Of a DNA stretch of 64,000 nucleotides, positions 1 to 8,350 are shown piece by piece. Position 1 is the first letter of the stretch. Each line of letters starts with the position of its first letter. Origin of the DNA: Neobacillus terrae (GTDB taxonomy: Bacteria; Bacillota; Bacilli; Bacillales; Cytobacillaceae); NCBI RefSeq assembly GCF_011393025.1, contig NZ_JAAOEO010000005.1:248001-312000 (forward strand), read 5' to 3'. The position numbers were made by a program, and so were the translations under genes. The notes beneath the pieces were generated by a model that had not been told where the DNA came from, ran no database searches, and was given only the letters and a program-made list of their open reading frames with translations.

Positions 1-278
1 TAAACGATGTTAGCATATAAAACAAATGACAATAGAAAATTGATACTAATCATTAATTTTTTGGCATGCTTTTTAGAAAGTAAAGCTAGCCCGATAAAAA
101 ATAAAGCCGTGCTAATGGGGTTTATAGCTAACAAAAACTTTTGTAAATTATTATCTATCCCTAATTTAAACTCTGATTGATACGCTGCATACGTCTTGAT
201 CCAAAATAAAATTACAGCGATGGCAAAAAAGACTATATTACTATTTTCTAATTTTTTTATAAGTTTATTCTTTTCCAT
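1..278 (-). CDS. LTA synthase family protein, N-terminal part (runs off window)
   Basis: Reading the minus strand from an ATG at 278 gives about 92 residues before the window edge. The start is MEKNKLIKKL, followed by a hydrophobic stretch containing FWIKTYAAYQ, then the motif LGIDNNLQKFLLAINP and a second hydrophobic helix. This arrangement matches the N-terminal membrane anchor of the LtaS/YfnI/YqgS polyglycerol-phosphate polymerases, which build lipoteichoic acid at the outer face of the membrane. The sulfatase-like catalytic domain would lie outside the window. A clear GAGAGGAGA ribosome site sits just upstream of the ATG. Which paralogue this is cannot be told from the anchor alone. Confidence 0.85.
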   Translation of the reverse strand, partial: MEKNKLIKKLENSNIVFFAIAVILFWIKTYAAYQSEFKLGIDNNLQKFLLAINPISTALFFIGLALLSKKHAKKLMISINFLLSFVLYANIV

Positions 279-655
279 TCTAATCTCCTCTCACCTACCA
301 AAAGCTCCGGTAAACGAAGTGAAGCCTTATTATACCATATTTTTTATCCATCCATTGTCCTATTTTTGTGGCTAGAATGGAAAAGTACTGATTCAATTCC
401 CAAGAACTATCATACCTACTAAATATGAACGAACTATGAACAAACAAGAAAAAAATTAAAAAACCAACATAAAAAATTTTAATAGATTTAGTTGATCCTT
501 TGGATTCAATTTACAAATCTTATTTTATGCTGTTTGTTATCATTTATGCTCTTTCGCTAATCAAAGTAATAAATTCCTAAAATAAATATAAGCTTCTTAG
601 GAAACCGATAAAAGAAAGCGAATATTAGTTGTATAAAATATAGGAGGTACAATAA
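279..655. other. Intergenic region, no gene seen
   Basis: A/T-rich stretch between the divergent LTA synthase and a decayed DinB gene. I see no open frame with a ribosome site, apart from the TAGGAGG at 641-647 that serves the decayed gene, and no strong hairpin. Confidence 0.5.
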
Positions 656-1082
656 ATGAAGCTTCGCCAGGAAACTTTTTTTAAGCAATTAGAAGGTTTT
701 AGAGGTTACTGTTAAAAACCGCAAATGTTACAGACGCCGAAGCCGAAATCATTCCTAAAGGTTTTAAAAATAATATTCGCTGGAATCTCGGTCACGTTTA
801 TATTGAACGATATATGTGGATTAAGACATTGATTAAAGAAGATGTAGATGTTAATCAGCAATTCAATGAATGGTTTGGCTGGGGAACCTCTCGGAAGAAC
901 TTTACCGGCGAAACTCCTTCCCTGGAAAATTGAAGGCATGGCTTAGAGGGCAGCTTGGAAAAATTAAGGAGTCATATGGTGATAGATTAGAAGAGGAGTT
1001 TTCACCAACAGAAATGTGGAATATGTCTACCATTGAGCAAGTCCTGCTCTGGACAAATTTCCACGAGGGTATGCATCTGTAA
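656..1082 (+). pseudogene. DinB-family protein, frameshifted remnant
   Basis: An ATG at 656 with a good ribosome site (TAGGAGG) opens MKLRQETFFKQLEGFR and stops after 19 codons. Coding-like sequence continues in another frame from about 705, including KGFKNNIRWNLGHVYIERYM. A third frame continues from about 920 and ends FHEGMHL. The WNLGHV segment with a metal-ligand histidine and the terminal HEGMH are typical of DinB/YfiT-like four-helix metal-binding proteins. At least two frameshifts are needed to join the parts, so the gene is broken here, or the assembly carries errors. Intact relatives are often thiol-dependent transferases. An intact but distinct DinB protein lies at 52966-53451. Confidence 0.75.
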
Positions 1083-1183
1083 ACCATACTCGACATAAAA
1101 AAATTAATCAACACGCCTATTTAAAGTAACTAAATGGGGATATTTTTTTCCTATCCCCTCTTCTATAGCGAACAGAAGTACAG

Positions 1184-1727
1184 TTATAGTTCTGGAGGAA
1201 GTTTGTATATAACTTTCCCCTCAGCATCTAAAAATTCCATTCGTGGTATATCGTTTTCATCAATTGCCATTCGAATTCTAGGGTTTTCCTTTACTGTCTG
1301 ATAATTGAACGATTACCTCTCCATTTTGATTTTTCCCCATAAAGGCACGGCTGGTATTGCCTTCCCATAATTTATCTAGCTCTAAATCCTTTTCTTCTCT
1401 GGATAAACTTGATTCTTGAAGTTCCTTATCTTTTTCTATAATTTCCGGTAAAGGTTTGGCAGGTCTATCATAAATAGAGAAGCCGTAATCCCTTTCGCCA
1501 TTATTTTCTGTATAACTCATTTGTACAACTTGATCCTGTTTATATTGGTCAAAAGTTAAAGAGGCTGTCGATTCATAATTTCCCTTTTCATCTTTCCAGC
1601 TTCCAAATATTAACCCCCCGCACTCATCCCCTTCTCCGTTGTAAAACATTAATCCAGTGATTGGGCCATTCTGTCTGTGGCATGGAAGAATATCTCTTCC
1701 ATCAATAATTGCAGGTGGAATATGATC
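1184..1727 (-). pseudogene. Conserved Bacillus hypothetical protein, truncated and frameshifted
   Basis: The longest intact piece (1278-1649) contains MFYNGEGDECGGLIF. Upstream of it the same frame continues as IPPAIIDGRDILPCHRQ, but it is closed by a stop just before and has no start. At the other end the frame stops after SDSKGKP, while the next frame continues RIRMAIDENDIPRMEFLD and finishes KVIYKLPPEL. The layout (PAIIDG, then FFN/FYN-GDECGG, then RIR...EFLD-GKVI) is that of a soluble Bacillus protein family of unknown function. The N-terminal third is missing and a single frameshift separates the tail, so I call it a remnant. Confidence 0.65.
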
Positions 1728-1800
1728 TTATACAATGGTTGATAGAAAAGTGGGCAATCAACTAATATTATAAAAAGGACTCACACAAGAGGGGAGGAAA

Positions 1801-2322
1801 ATGATGTATCACTTGAGTTATCAAGTTCCAGACACTGTGCTGCTCACAACAAAAATACCGGTTATAAACGACGAAGGTAAAACCATTTTTTTGCTGCAAA
1901 AACAGAGGCTTGGTTTCCTTGGTACAATCGCTGACCTTGCATTGCGATATGGAGTCCGTCATTGTTATCAGATTACCCTGCCAAATGGTAAGCCGATTTA
2001 TAGCTTAAACAGTGCCTTTCCTGGCATCTGTTATAGGTTAACTGAACACCTCACCGCTCATAATGTCCCAATTAATCAGCATATCGTCCAGTTGCTCGAG
2101 TTAGCTTATTCGTTTTCACTTTCCAATCGCGTTTATTACTTTGAAAAGGATTTTAAGGGTAATGGCCATTTGAAATGTGATAACCATCTGATTGCTTCTG
2201 TTTCGATGCCTTCCCTGACAAAGGTTTCGATGGTTGATACCATTGTGATAGAAGCTACGACACAGGAATACGCCGCTCTTGCTGCTGCTTTATTTCATAT
2301 TCTCTTCTATTATAATGCCTAA
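1801..2322 (+). CDS. Conserved hypothetical protein, possibly tubby/LURP-like
   Basis: 173 residues with a strong ribosome site (GAGGGGAGG) directly before the tandem ATG codons. There is no signal peptide or membrane helix. The composition is beta-rich with short repeated turns (PNGKPIYSLNSAFPG, YYFEKDFKGNGHLKCDN). This resembles the single-barrel folds annotated as tubby C-terminal-like or LURP-one-related in Bacilli, but I cannot confirm this by eye. No catalytic motif is visible. It converges on the sigma-factor gene across a shared hairpin at 2332-2360. Function unknown. Confidence 0.7.
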   Translation: MMYHLSYQVPDTVLLTTKIPVINDEGKTIFLLQKQRLGFLGTIADLALRYGVRHCYQITLPNGKPIYSLNSAFPGICYRLTEHLTAHNVPINQHIVQLLELAYSFSLSNRVYYFEKDFKGNGHLKCDNHLIASVSMPSLTKVSMVDTIVIEATTQEYAALAAALFHILFYYNA

Positions 2323-2331
2323 AAGAGAAAA

Positions 2332-2360
2332 GCTGCCGAAAGGGGAAATCATCCGGCAGC
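2332..2360 (-). terminator. Intrinsic terminator
   Basis: GCTGCCG pairs with CGGCAGC across a 15-base loop. Read on the minus strand the stem is followed by TTTTCTCTTTT, so it mainly serves the sigma-factor gene that ends at 2368. It may also stop the convergent plus-strand gene. Confidence 0.7.
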
Positions 2361-2367
2361 TAATGGA

Positions 2368-2859
2368 TCAATATACTTTAATCCTTTCTTTCAGTTTCTC
2401 CATTGCCCCCTCCTTCCACCTTTTAACAGCAGAAATAGACAGGTTTTCGATATCTGCTATGTCCCTTACAGTAAATCCTTTTATATAGGTGTAAAGAACC
2501 CACTTAGTCTGATTTTCTGAAAGTTTTGAACGTCGGCAGTATTCCAAAAGTAAATCTTCCTCAAGAAAATAAACAGGCGAATCATCCTCAATTAATTCCC
2601 AAAACTCATCATTTGGATAAATCACTTTTTCCTCTTTTTGATTTTTTTGTGTCATTTCGTTCATAAGCGAGCCTCTCACATAGGAATAGGCATAGGATGA
2701 AAACTTTCCTTTATCAAAATTGTATCGCTTACTTGCCTTCCAAAGGGCAATTAATCCCAGCTGGAGGTATTCCTCTTTATTTTTATAAATGTTTAAGGAA
2801 TGAATAATCCTGTTGATCATGGGTGAGTATTTCTGAGATAGTTCTTCAAAGCTCTCCAT
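2368..2859 (-). CDS. Sigma-70 family RNA polymerase sigma factor
   Basis: 163 residues. Region 2 is visible at about residues 10-75 (LQLGLIALWKASKRYNFDKG followed by FSSYAYSYVRGSLMNEM, the core-binding and -10 recognition helices). Region 4 is at about residues 112-160 (LSENQTKWVLYTYIKGFTV, then the helix-turn-helix IADIENLSISAVKRWKEGAMEKL). Regions 1 and 3 are absent, as in small alternative or ECF-like factors of Bacilli. No anti-sigma gene is adjacent. The upstream stretch carries a perfect inverted repeat at 2904-2924 that could be a control site. The regulon cannot be read from the window. Confidence 0.85.
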   Translation of the reverse strand: MESFEELSQKYSPMINRIIHSLNIYKNKEEYLQLGLIALWKASKRYNFDKGKFSSYAYSYVRGSLMNEMTQKNQKEEKVIYPNDEFWELIEDDSPVYFLEEDLLLEYCRRSKLSENQTKWVLYTYIKGFTVRDIADIENLSISAVKRWKEGAMEKLKERIKVY

Positions 2860-2903
2860 TTGTAACCTTTCGGAAAGCGCGCTTTACACTGTATTCCCGG
2901 GTA

Positions 2904-2924
2904 CCTTTACCATAACGGTAAAGG
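2904..2924. promoter_or_regulatory. Inverted repeat upstream of the sigma-factor gene
   Basis: CCTTTACC and GGTAAAGG form a perfect 8-bp inverted repeat with a 5-base spacer, 45-65 bases upstream of the sigma-factor start. There is no T-tract on either side, so an operator is more likely than a terminator. Function is inferred from position only. Confidence 0.4.
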
Positions 2925-3115
2925 CAGTTTCTAAACGAGCCAGCGTGTTTTCAAAAAATGTATAAACCTCGAGCCAAATATCATTCCTACAAGCTAAATT
3001 TCAAATTTCCTTTGCTTTTTTATCCTTTCGAACAAATTCATAGTAAATTTTTAAAAAAGGAGTTTTTATTAGATAAATAGAAGTGATATTCAAAAGAAAT
3101 TTACGTGGTGATTAA

Positions 3116-3631
3116 ATGAAAAGGAAAATCCATATTCTTGGTTCGGTAGGAAGCGGAAAAACAACCCTGGCGAGAAAAATATCCGCAAAGCTTAATATCC
3201 CTTGTTTTGAACTGGATAATGTAATGTGGATAAGGCACGAAGCAGGAGACATACGAAGAACAGAAGAAGAAAGGAAAGAATACTTGAACACCATTCTCTC
3301 TTCCGGCATGTGGATTATAGAAGGAGTTCATTATGGCGATTGGGTTGCAGCAAGTTTTGAACAAGCGGAATTGATTATCTTTTTGGATACTCCCTATATC
3401 TTAAGAGGATATCGAATTATAAAAAGGTTCATTTTCCAAAAAACAGGACTCGAAAAATCGAATTACAAACCGACTTGGAAGATCTTTTTTAAGATGTTTA
3501 AGTGGAATCGAGATTTTGAAATAGTCGGGAAACCTCGATTCTTTCAGAAGTATGAAAAATACCGCGATAAGATATTACTTTTTAAAAATAGTAAGCAGGC
3601 AATCGATAAATCGAGCGTCACAAAAGGTTAG
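3116..3631 (+). CDS. FlaR-like P-loop kinase (adenylate-kinase-type AAA ATPase)
   Basis: 171 residues. A Walker A motif GSVGSGKTTLA lies at residues 9-19. The early FELDNVMWIRH segment and the WIIEGVHYGDW block (about residues 66-76) are hallmarks of the small nucleotide-kinase-like proteins annotated DNA topology modulation protein FlaR. The LID-like part (KRFIFQKTGLEK) follows. These are cytosolic ATP-binding proteins of uncertain substrate, and the topology name is historical. The start ATG follows GTGGTGATTAA with a weak ribosome site. A decayed ASCH gene begins only about 10 bases downstream, suggesting a former two-gene unit. Confidence 0.8.
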   Translation: MKRKIHILGSVGSGKTTLARKISAKLNIPCFELDNVMWIRHEAGDIRRTEEERKEYLNTILSSGMWIIEGVHYGDWVAASFEQAELIIFLDTPYILRGYRIIKRFIFQKTGLEKSNYKPTWKIFFKMFKWNRDFEIVGKPRFFQKYEKYRDKILLFKNSKQAIDKSSVTKG

Positions 3632-3640
3632 GAATAAATT

Positions 3641-4054
3641 TTGGGAAAGAAAGGATCACGAAAAACCACAGACCGTTATTGCCTTGCAATTTGGAGCAAA
3701 TCCGACCATTTAGCTACTTTAGTAATTGATGGTTTCAAAACCACCACATGCTCGCCCTATATCTTTTACGAGAAAGAAAATGGACCCCTGCCGGTATTGG
3801 ATGACTATAGCATTATCTTAAACAGCAGCGATGACCTGTAGCAATAATCAAAATAACCGAAGTACTAATGCCAATGAATTTGGTTCCTGAAGATTTTGCA
3901 ACAGCAGCAGAAGGCGAAGATGACCGGACTTACTAATATTAGAAAGAAGCTCACGAAAGTTTCTTTACTCATCAATTCAGAAAAATCAGCTTGAGTTTTT
4001 ACATGATATATTACTAGTTGCGAACATTTTGAACTGGTTAATGAAAAAAGTTGA
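3641..4054 (+). pseudogene. ASCH-domain protein, multiply frameshifted remnant
   Basis: The first frame has RKTTDRYCLAIWSKSD, LATLVIDGFKTTTCSPY and YEKENGPLPVLDDYSIIL, the RNA-binding-type signature of ASCH (PUA-like) proteins. It stops at 3841. The next frame continues VAIIKITEVLMPMNLVPEDFA and EGEDDRTY, then two stops, then KEAHESFFTHQF. The last part (EHFELVNEKS) is found one frame away. At least three disabling changes are needed, so this is a decayed gene. Intact family members are small cytosolic proteins, proposed to bind RNA or act as amidohydrolases on modified nucleosides. Confidence 0.7.
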
Positions 4055-4483
4055 TAACAAAAGCGACTGGAGCTCCAGGCGCGCTTAGTTTATTTTTTTA
4101 AATTCAACCTGCTTTTTCTATATTTATTTCCTTACGTACTTTTTCTCTTACCTTAAGTAACCCATTCTTAGCTTTCTATATATCCAGCAGAATTGATCAA
4201 TAACACGCTGAACCTTGCTCATGTTTCACAGAAGTGGATGATGAAGCATCTAGTCAAAGCATATCGTTAACTACATGGCACCTAGTACTTTTGAAAAGGA
4301 TCAATGGGATTCTTTGTTCGCTGCTCAGGAGTCCTTCCTTTGGCATAGGTATTTTTATAAAACCACAAAAGTTTCCGTAACCCAAAATTAATTCCTATAT
4401 TCAACATTTTTACGAACGTTTTATTTCATCCTTCATATAATTTCTTTACGAGAAAGAAAAAATTTTTTACCCAAAAAGTTTCC
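4055..4483. other. Intergenic region upstream of mntH
   Basis: About 430 bases between the decayed ASCH gene and the mntH promoter. No open frame with a ribosome site was found. I looked for a yybP-ykoY-type manganese riboswitch and did not find its conserved core. Nothing else was supported. Confidence 0.4.
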
Positions 4484-4512
4484 TTGACGCAATTTTTTTA
4501 GAAAAGTACAAA
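4484..4512 (+). promoter_or_regulatory. Candidate sigma-A promoter of mntH
   Basis: TTGACG (4484-4489) and TACAAA (4507-4512) are separated by 17 bases. The -10 hexamer runs into a 19-base poly-A tract. No perfect MntR box could be picked out by eye. Confidence 0.5.
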
Positions 4513-4528
4513 AAAAAAAAAAAAAAAA
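4510..4528 (+). repeat. 19-base poly-A tract in the mntH leader
   Basis: An uninterrupted run of 19 A residues between the -10 element and the AAGGAGG ribosome site of mntH. A homopolymer of this length is prone to slippage during replication and transcription. Confidence 0.9.
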
Positions 4529-4548
4529 CAGATCTCAAGGAGGATATT

Positions 4549-5901
4549 ATGAGTGAAAAGGTAAAAGAACTGCAACTATCACCCAATGAAGGATGGAGGA
4601 ATAAACGGAGCCAGCCTACATTACCGGAGGTTTATCGAAGTATTCGTATTCCAAAGGCAGGCTCGTGGATTAAAAAATTTATGGCCTTTGCAGGGCCAGG
4701 GTATTTAGTAGCCGTAGGATATATGGATCCAGGCAACTGGGCAACGGATATTGCAGGGGGTTCTCTATTTGGATATACCCTGCTCTCTGTAATTTTATTA
4801 TCCAATTTAATGGCTATTCTGCTTCAGGCACTTGCTGGAAAGCTTGGAATTGTAACAGGAAGAGACTTGGCACAGGCTTGCCGGGATCATTACAGCAAAC
4901 CAGTCGCCATGGGGTTATGGATATTATGCGAATTAGCTATTGCTGCTTGTGATTTAGCAGAAGTAATTGGTTCAGCCATCGCCTTAAATTTATTATTTGG
5001 AATACCACTGATTTATGGAGTTATCATTACAGCCTTAGATGTATTAGTGGTACTACTGTTGCAAAATAAAGGATTTCGTTATATCGAAACCCTTGTGATC
5101 GTACTCATCATTACAATTGGTGGATGTTTTGCAGCTGAAATCTTTCTTTCAAGGCCAGAAATAGGAGGAATTTTAAAAGGCTTTGTCCCTAGTTCAGAGA
5201 TTATTAGCAACCCTACTATGCTTTATATCGCAATTGGAATATTAGGAGCAACAGTCATGCCGCATAATTTATATCTTCATTCTTCCATTGTTCAAACCAG
5301 AAAGTATGATAATACCATTAGGGGGAAACGGGAAGCTATCAAATATGCAACCTGGGACTCCACAATTGCTCTGTTCTTTGCTTTATTTATCAACGCAGCC
5401 ATCCTTATTGTTTCATCTGCTACATTTCATAAAGCAGGAATGACTGAAGTGGCAGAAATTAATGATGCTTATCAATTGCTTACACCACTGTTAGGGACAG
5501 CCATGGGCAGTATCCTATTTGGAGTAGCACTGCTTGCCTCTGGTCAAAACTCCACTTTAACCGGTACACTTGCTGGTCAAATCGTTATGGAAGGGTTTCT
5601 AAATATTCGCTTACCGGCTTGGTTCAGACGATTGATTACCCGACTCATTGCCATTGTGCCAGCTGTAATTGTAACAGCACTTTATGGTGAAAGCGGTACA
5701 GCTCAACTATTAATATTAAGTCAGGTGATCTTATCGTTACAGCTGTCATTTGCTGTAGTACCTCTTATTAAATTTACAAGCGATCAAAGGAAAATGGGTG
5801 AGTTCGTCAATCCATTATGGTTAAAAATACTTGCCTGGTTTGTGGCGGCCGTTATTATAAGCCTAAATGTATACCTGTTGTTCCAGACCTTTTTAGGTTA
5901 G
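4549..5901 (+). CDS. mntH: Nramp-family divalent metal (Mn2+/Fe2+) transporter MntH
   Basis: 450 residues with about 11 hydrophobic helices, the usual length for bacterial Nramp proteins. TM1 carries the metal-binding [10 protein letters not shown] motif (residues 58-67) and TM6 carries [14 protein letters not shown] (about residues 234-247). Both motifs supply the ligands for Mn2+ or Fe2+ in proton-coupled import across the cytoplasmic membrane. The ribosome site AAGGAGG lies 6 bases before the ATG. It is a single-gene unit with its own promoter, and a hairpin follows before the convergent comK gene. Regulation by MntR or Fur is likely from family knowledge but is not shown here. Confidence 0.95.
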   Translation: MSEKVKELQLSPNEGWRNKRSQPTLPEVYRSIRIPKAGSWIKKFMAFAGPGYLVAVGYMDPGNWATDIAGGSLFGYTLLSVILLSNLMAILLQALAGKLGIVTGRDLAQACRDHYSKPVAMGLWILCELAIAACDLAEVIGSAIALNLLFGIPLIYGVIITALDVLVVLLLQNKGFRYIETLVIVLIITIGGCFAAEIFLSRPEIGGILKGFVPSSEIISNPTMLYIAIGILGATVMPHNLYLHSSIVQTRKYDNTIRGKREAIKYATWDSTIALFFALFINAAILIVSSATFHKAGMTEVAEINDAYQLLTPLLGTAMGSILFGVALLASGQNSTLTGTLAGQIVMEGFLNIRLPAWFRRLITRLIAIVPAVIVTALYGESGTAQLLILSQVILSLQLSFAVVPLIKFTSDQRKMGEFVNPLWLKILAWFVAAVIISLNVYLLFQTFLG

Positions 5902-5918
5902 AGCGTAGGATTAAAATA

Positions 5919-5943
5919 GAGCAGCCAGAAATCCCAGCTGCTC
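5919..5943 (-). terminator. Intrinsic terminator between mntH and comK
   Basis: GAGCAGC and GCTGCTC form a perfect 7-bp stem with an 11-base loop. On the minus strand the stem is followed by TATTTTAATCC, so it best fits the end of comK. It may also serve mntH. Confidence 0.6.
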
Positions 5944-5951
5944 TCTCTCAC

Positions 5952-6518
5952 CTATTCTTCTCCCTTTTCTTCCAGAGCTTGAAAATTGTACTTTCCGTTG
6001 GCACCTTTTTTAAATTCATGCGTGCTTTCGGGTTTAAATATAATCCTCTCCGGGAACCTTAGCCTGCTGGCAGTGATTTTCCGCAGATCAGCCGCAGCCG
6101 TACGTTTATGATTAAAAGGAGTCAATAGGGCATCGACCAATATGGAGTGGCCGCTATGAAAGACTACTTTCGTTTTCAGTCCCTGAGCCATAGTGTTGTA
6201 AATTTTGATTTCATTAAAGATGATAGCATCCTCATTATTCATGGATTTGTGGGAAAATACCACAATCTCATGAAATGGATTAATTACAACTGGAACCATA
6301 CTGTTGCTTGGAACGATTGTTTTAGCACTGGCAATGGCTGCCCTTAAATCCGAATTTATATATTTAAGAGATTCATCAAGAATTTGAATAGGTGTCTTGT
6401 CAACTAGAAAAGAAAGGACTTCTTCCATCACCCTCGTACACAGCTTTCCGTTTTTATCATACTCCCCCACCATCATATTCATTTTTTTATCAATTATATA
6501 AAAAGGTATTATTCTCAA
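5952..6518 (-). CDS. comK: ComK-family competence transcription factor
   Basis: About 188 residues if read from a TTG at 6518, which has a strong AGGGGGAAA site 7 bases upstream. The conventional ATG at 6599 has no such site and would add an unrelated leader. The body shows the ComK pattern: GKLCTRVMEE, TPIQILDESLKYINSDLRAA, the basic AIASAKTI segment, MVPVVINPFHEIVVFSHKS, then LVDALLTPFNHKRTAAADLRKI. In B. subtilis ComK is the master activator of DNA-uptake genes and is about 192 residues long. The usual aromatic residue in the middle (CGW/IWF) is DAIIFN here. It is a single gene, and its upstream region lacks an obvious paired K-box. Confidence 0.8.
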   Translation of the reverse strand: MRIIPFYIIDKKMNMMVGEYDKNGKLCTRVMEEVLSFLVDKTPIQILDESLKYINSDLRAAIASAKTIVPSNSMVPVVINPFHEIVVFSHKSMNNEDAIIFNEIKIYNTMAQGLKTKVVFHSGHSILVDALLTPFNHKRTAAADLRKITASRLRFPERIIFKPESTHEFKKGANGKYNFQALEEKGEE

Positions 6519-6985
6519 AAAATATTTCCCCCTATAATAAATGTTTACATTATTAAAGATAAAACGGTATACTAACATAGTTGGTAATCCAACAGCCAAG
6601 GACTCATGGGCGCTGTCTTAGCGGGCACATATCGCTCATGGGTTCTTTTTTTATTCAATCATACACATTCCCCCTTTAACCCCCCGGTTAAATAAATTTT
6701 TCGAAAAGTAGTACAATTTTCCCGCACCATCATTATAGACCAAAACAAAATACCAAAATAGTAATTAACCAAATCTACACAAAAACGACATAATTTTACT
6801 TTCGCGTATCAAATAGCGCCAAAATACAGCCCGTTTCTTCCTGGAAAAGAAAAAACATGAACCATAAAACGATAAACGTTCCCCTATTTATTATTGAAGA
6901 ATATTACCTATGAATCTGCCCATATCCGAGCAGGACATTCACACGTAATTCTTATTGCCGAATATATTGTAAGAGCAATTAGGAG
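6519..6985. other. Intergenic region between comK and the YqcI/YcgG gene
   Basis: Divergent control region of about 470 bases. It contains the direct repeat CTCATGGG at 6604-6611 and 6635-6642, flanking a small CGCT/AGCG hairpin and followed by a T-tract (TTCTTTTTTT). This could be an old terminator. The rest is A/T-rich without a supported gene. Confidence 0.4.
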
Positions 6986-7714
6986 GTGATAGAGCTGAAA
7001 CGTTTATATACAAACGATGCCTCCCAGCGGGAACAGCTGAAACAATGGGAAAAAAGCGCCCTGGAAAAATTCGAGGAAAAAATGTTAGATAAAGAAAAAC
7101 CATTCCCCTGCATTCCTGCAACAATTGGGTATGCCAAAAATCGATTTCTTTATGGATTTGCCGATGATCCAAGGAAGGCTTCTTCAATTGATGAAGCTGC
7201 TGGCATGCTTTGTGAATATTCTTCTAAATTCAAACAAATTGGCTCCTACACTTCCCTTATTATCTTTTACAAGACACCAGAAATTTTGAGCGTGGAACAA
7301 TTTGAACAGTTGTTTTGGGAACAGTTAAACGGTTTTGCAAATCGAGACGAACTGAAATGGCCGGACCTTTTCCCTACTGATCCCCATAATCCTATGTGGG
7401 AGTTTTGTTTTAACGGTGAACAATATTTTATGTACTGTGCGTCCCCTGCCCATACCAACAGAAAAAGCAGGCATTTTGATTATTTCATGCTGGCAGTTAC
7501 CCCCCGGTGGGTCCTTCAGGAATTTAACAAGTCTGAAAACCAGGCAAAAAGGATACGCTCACACGTGCGGGAAAGACTAAGTAACTATGATTCAATCGGC
7601 ATTCACCCTGATTTAAATACTTATGGCAATGATTACAACTATGAATGGAAACAATATTTTTTACGCGATGACGGAACATCTTTATCGAAATGCCCCTTTC
7701 ATAATCCAAAATAA
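6986..7714 (+). CDS. YqcI/YcgG family protein
   Basis: 242 residues. Family blocks are clear: PFPCIPATIGYAKNRFLYGF (about residues 38-57), GSYTSLIIFYKTPE, WEFCFNGEQYFMYCASPAH, KSRHFDYFMLAVTPRWVLQEF and the terminal YEWKQYFLRDDG plus CPFH. The conserved Cys and His residues (CFNGE, CASPAH, CPFH) suggest a metal, heme or redox role, but no reaction is established for the family as far as I know. The GTG given here overlaps the AGGAGG ribosome site. The CTG at 6995 lies 8 bases after that site and may be the true start. It is a single gene ended by a strong bidirectional hairpin. Confidence 0.9.
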   Translation: MIELKRLYTNDASQREQLKQWEKSALEKFEEKMLDKEKPFPCIPATIGYAKNRFLYGFADDPRKASSIDEAAGMLCEYSSKFKQIGSYTSLIIFYKTPEILSVEQFEQLFWEQLNGFANRDELKWPDLFPTDPHNPMWEFCFNGEQYFMYCASPAHTNRKSRHFDYFMLAVTPRWVLQEFNKSENQAKRIRSHVRERLSNYDSIGIHPDLNTYGNDYNYEWKQYFLRDDGTSLSKCPFHNPK

Positions 7715-7743
7715 TTAAAGCACCTTACAGAAAGGTGCTTTAA
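7715..7743. terminator. Bidirectional intrinsic terminator
   Basis: TTAAAGCACCTT and AAGGTGCTTTAA form a 12-bp perfect stem with a 5-base loop, with T-rich sequence on both sides. It serves both the YqcI/YcgG gene and the convergent lipoprotein gene. Confidence 0.9.
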
Positions 7744-8171
7744 TTTTTCCAGTTTGGATTAGCTGAACTTATAAAATGATCAATTCCCTCGGTGCTTAGC
7801 TTACCTTTTACAATTACGTAGTATTTCCCGTCTATTTTTAAAGGATTTGTAAATGTGATGTCCATTATCTTTTTGCTTCCACTATAAAAGACTGCATTAT
7901 GTATCCAGCCAACAGAAGGCTCATGATCCTTCTCTTCTTTCACAATATAATGGTCCACCATTTGAATAAAGTCATTTACCTGTTTATGGTTATCTATGGT
8001 AACAGGCTTATTCCGGCCTCTGCCATCATAAAAAACAATTTTTGTAATTTCATTATATTTTACGTTTGTCACTTTGGTTATCTTTTGCTCCTTGCTTGGA
8101 TGATCTGAACAGCCGAGTAATAATGACCCCAATATAACTATGATAAATGGCAGTATTAGTATCCTTTTCAC
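7740..8171 (-). CDS. Putative lipoprotein of unknown function
   Basis: 143 residues from a GTG at 8171 that follows a GGGGGGGAT ribosome site. The longer frame to 8240 lacks one. The N-terminus is a type II signal peptide: VKRILILPFIIVILGS followed by the lipobox LLLGC, so the mature protein would be lipid-anchored outside the membrane. The mature part is mostly beta (KIVFYDGRGRNKPVTI, HNAVFYSGSKKIMDITF). It resembles small Bacillus lipoproteins with hypothetical annotation. No partner gene is adjacent. It shares its terminator with the convergent gene. Confidence 0.75.
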   Translation of the reverse strand: MKRILILPFIIVILGSLLLGCSDHPSKEQKITKVTNVKYNEITKIVFYDGRGRNKPVTIDNHKQVNDFIQMVDHYIVKEEKDHEPSVGWIHNAVFYSGSKKIMDITFTNPLKIDGKYYVIVKGKLSTEGIDHFISSANPNWKN

Positions 8172-8296
8172 ACCATCCCCCCCTATACATAAAGACGAAT
8201 AACCGTTGCTTTTTGTTACCTTCCTTCCATTTAAAAACAAGGCTTATCTAAAAAAAAATGTGTAGAACAAACTGACTACTTTTCCAATACAATGAA

Positions 8297-8325
8297 ACTA
8301 GCTAGACTAGTACCTTGTATATAAT
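8297..8325 (+). promoter_or_regulatory. Candidate promoter and operator of the hpaB-like gene
   Basis: ACTAG-ctaga-CTAGT is a perfect inverted repeat (8297-8311). It is placed where a -35 element should be, 8 bases before TATAAT (8320-8325). This suggests control by a dimeric regulator, for example of the MarR/HpaR type. The regulator gene is not adjacent. Confidence 0.5.
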
Positions 8326-8350
8326 TGTCCAATGAATAAGGAGTGGTTAA

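Noticed and set aside
4055..4548. Possible manganese riboswitch before mntH
   Set aside because: The conserved yybP-ykoY core could not be found. The leader is short, with a poly-A tract just after the -10 element.
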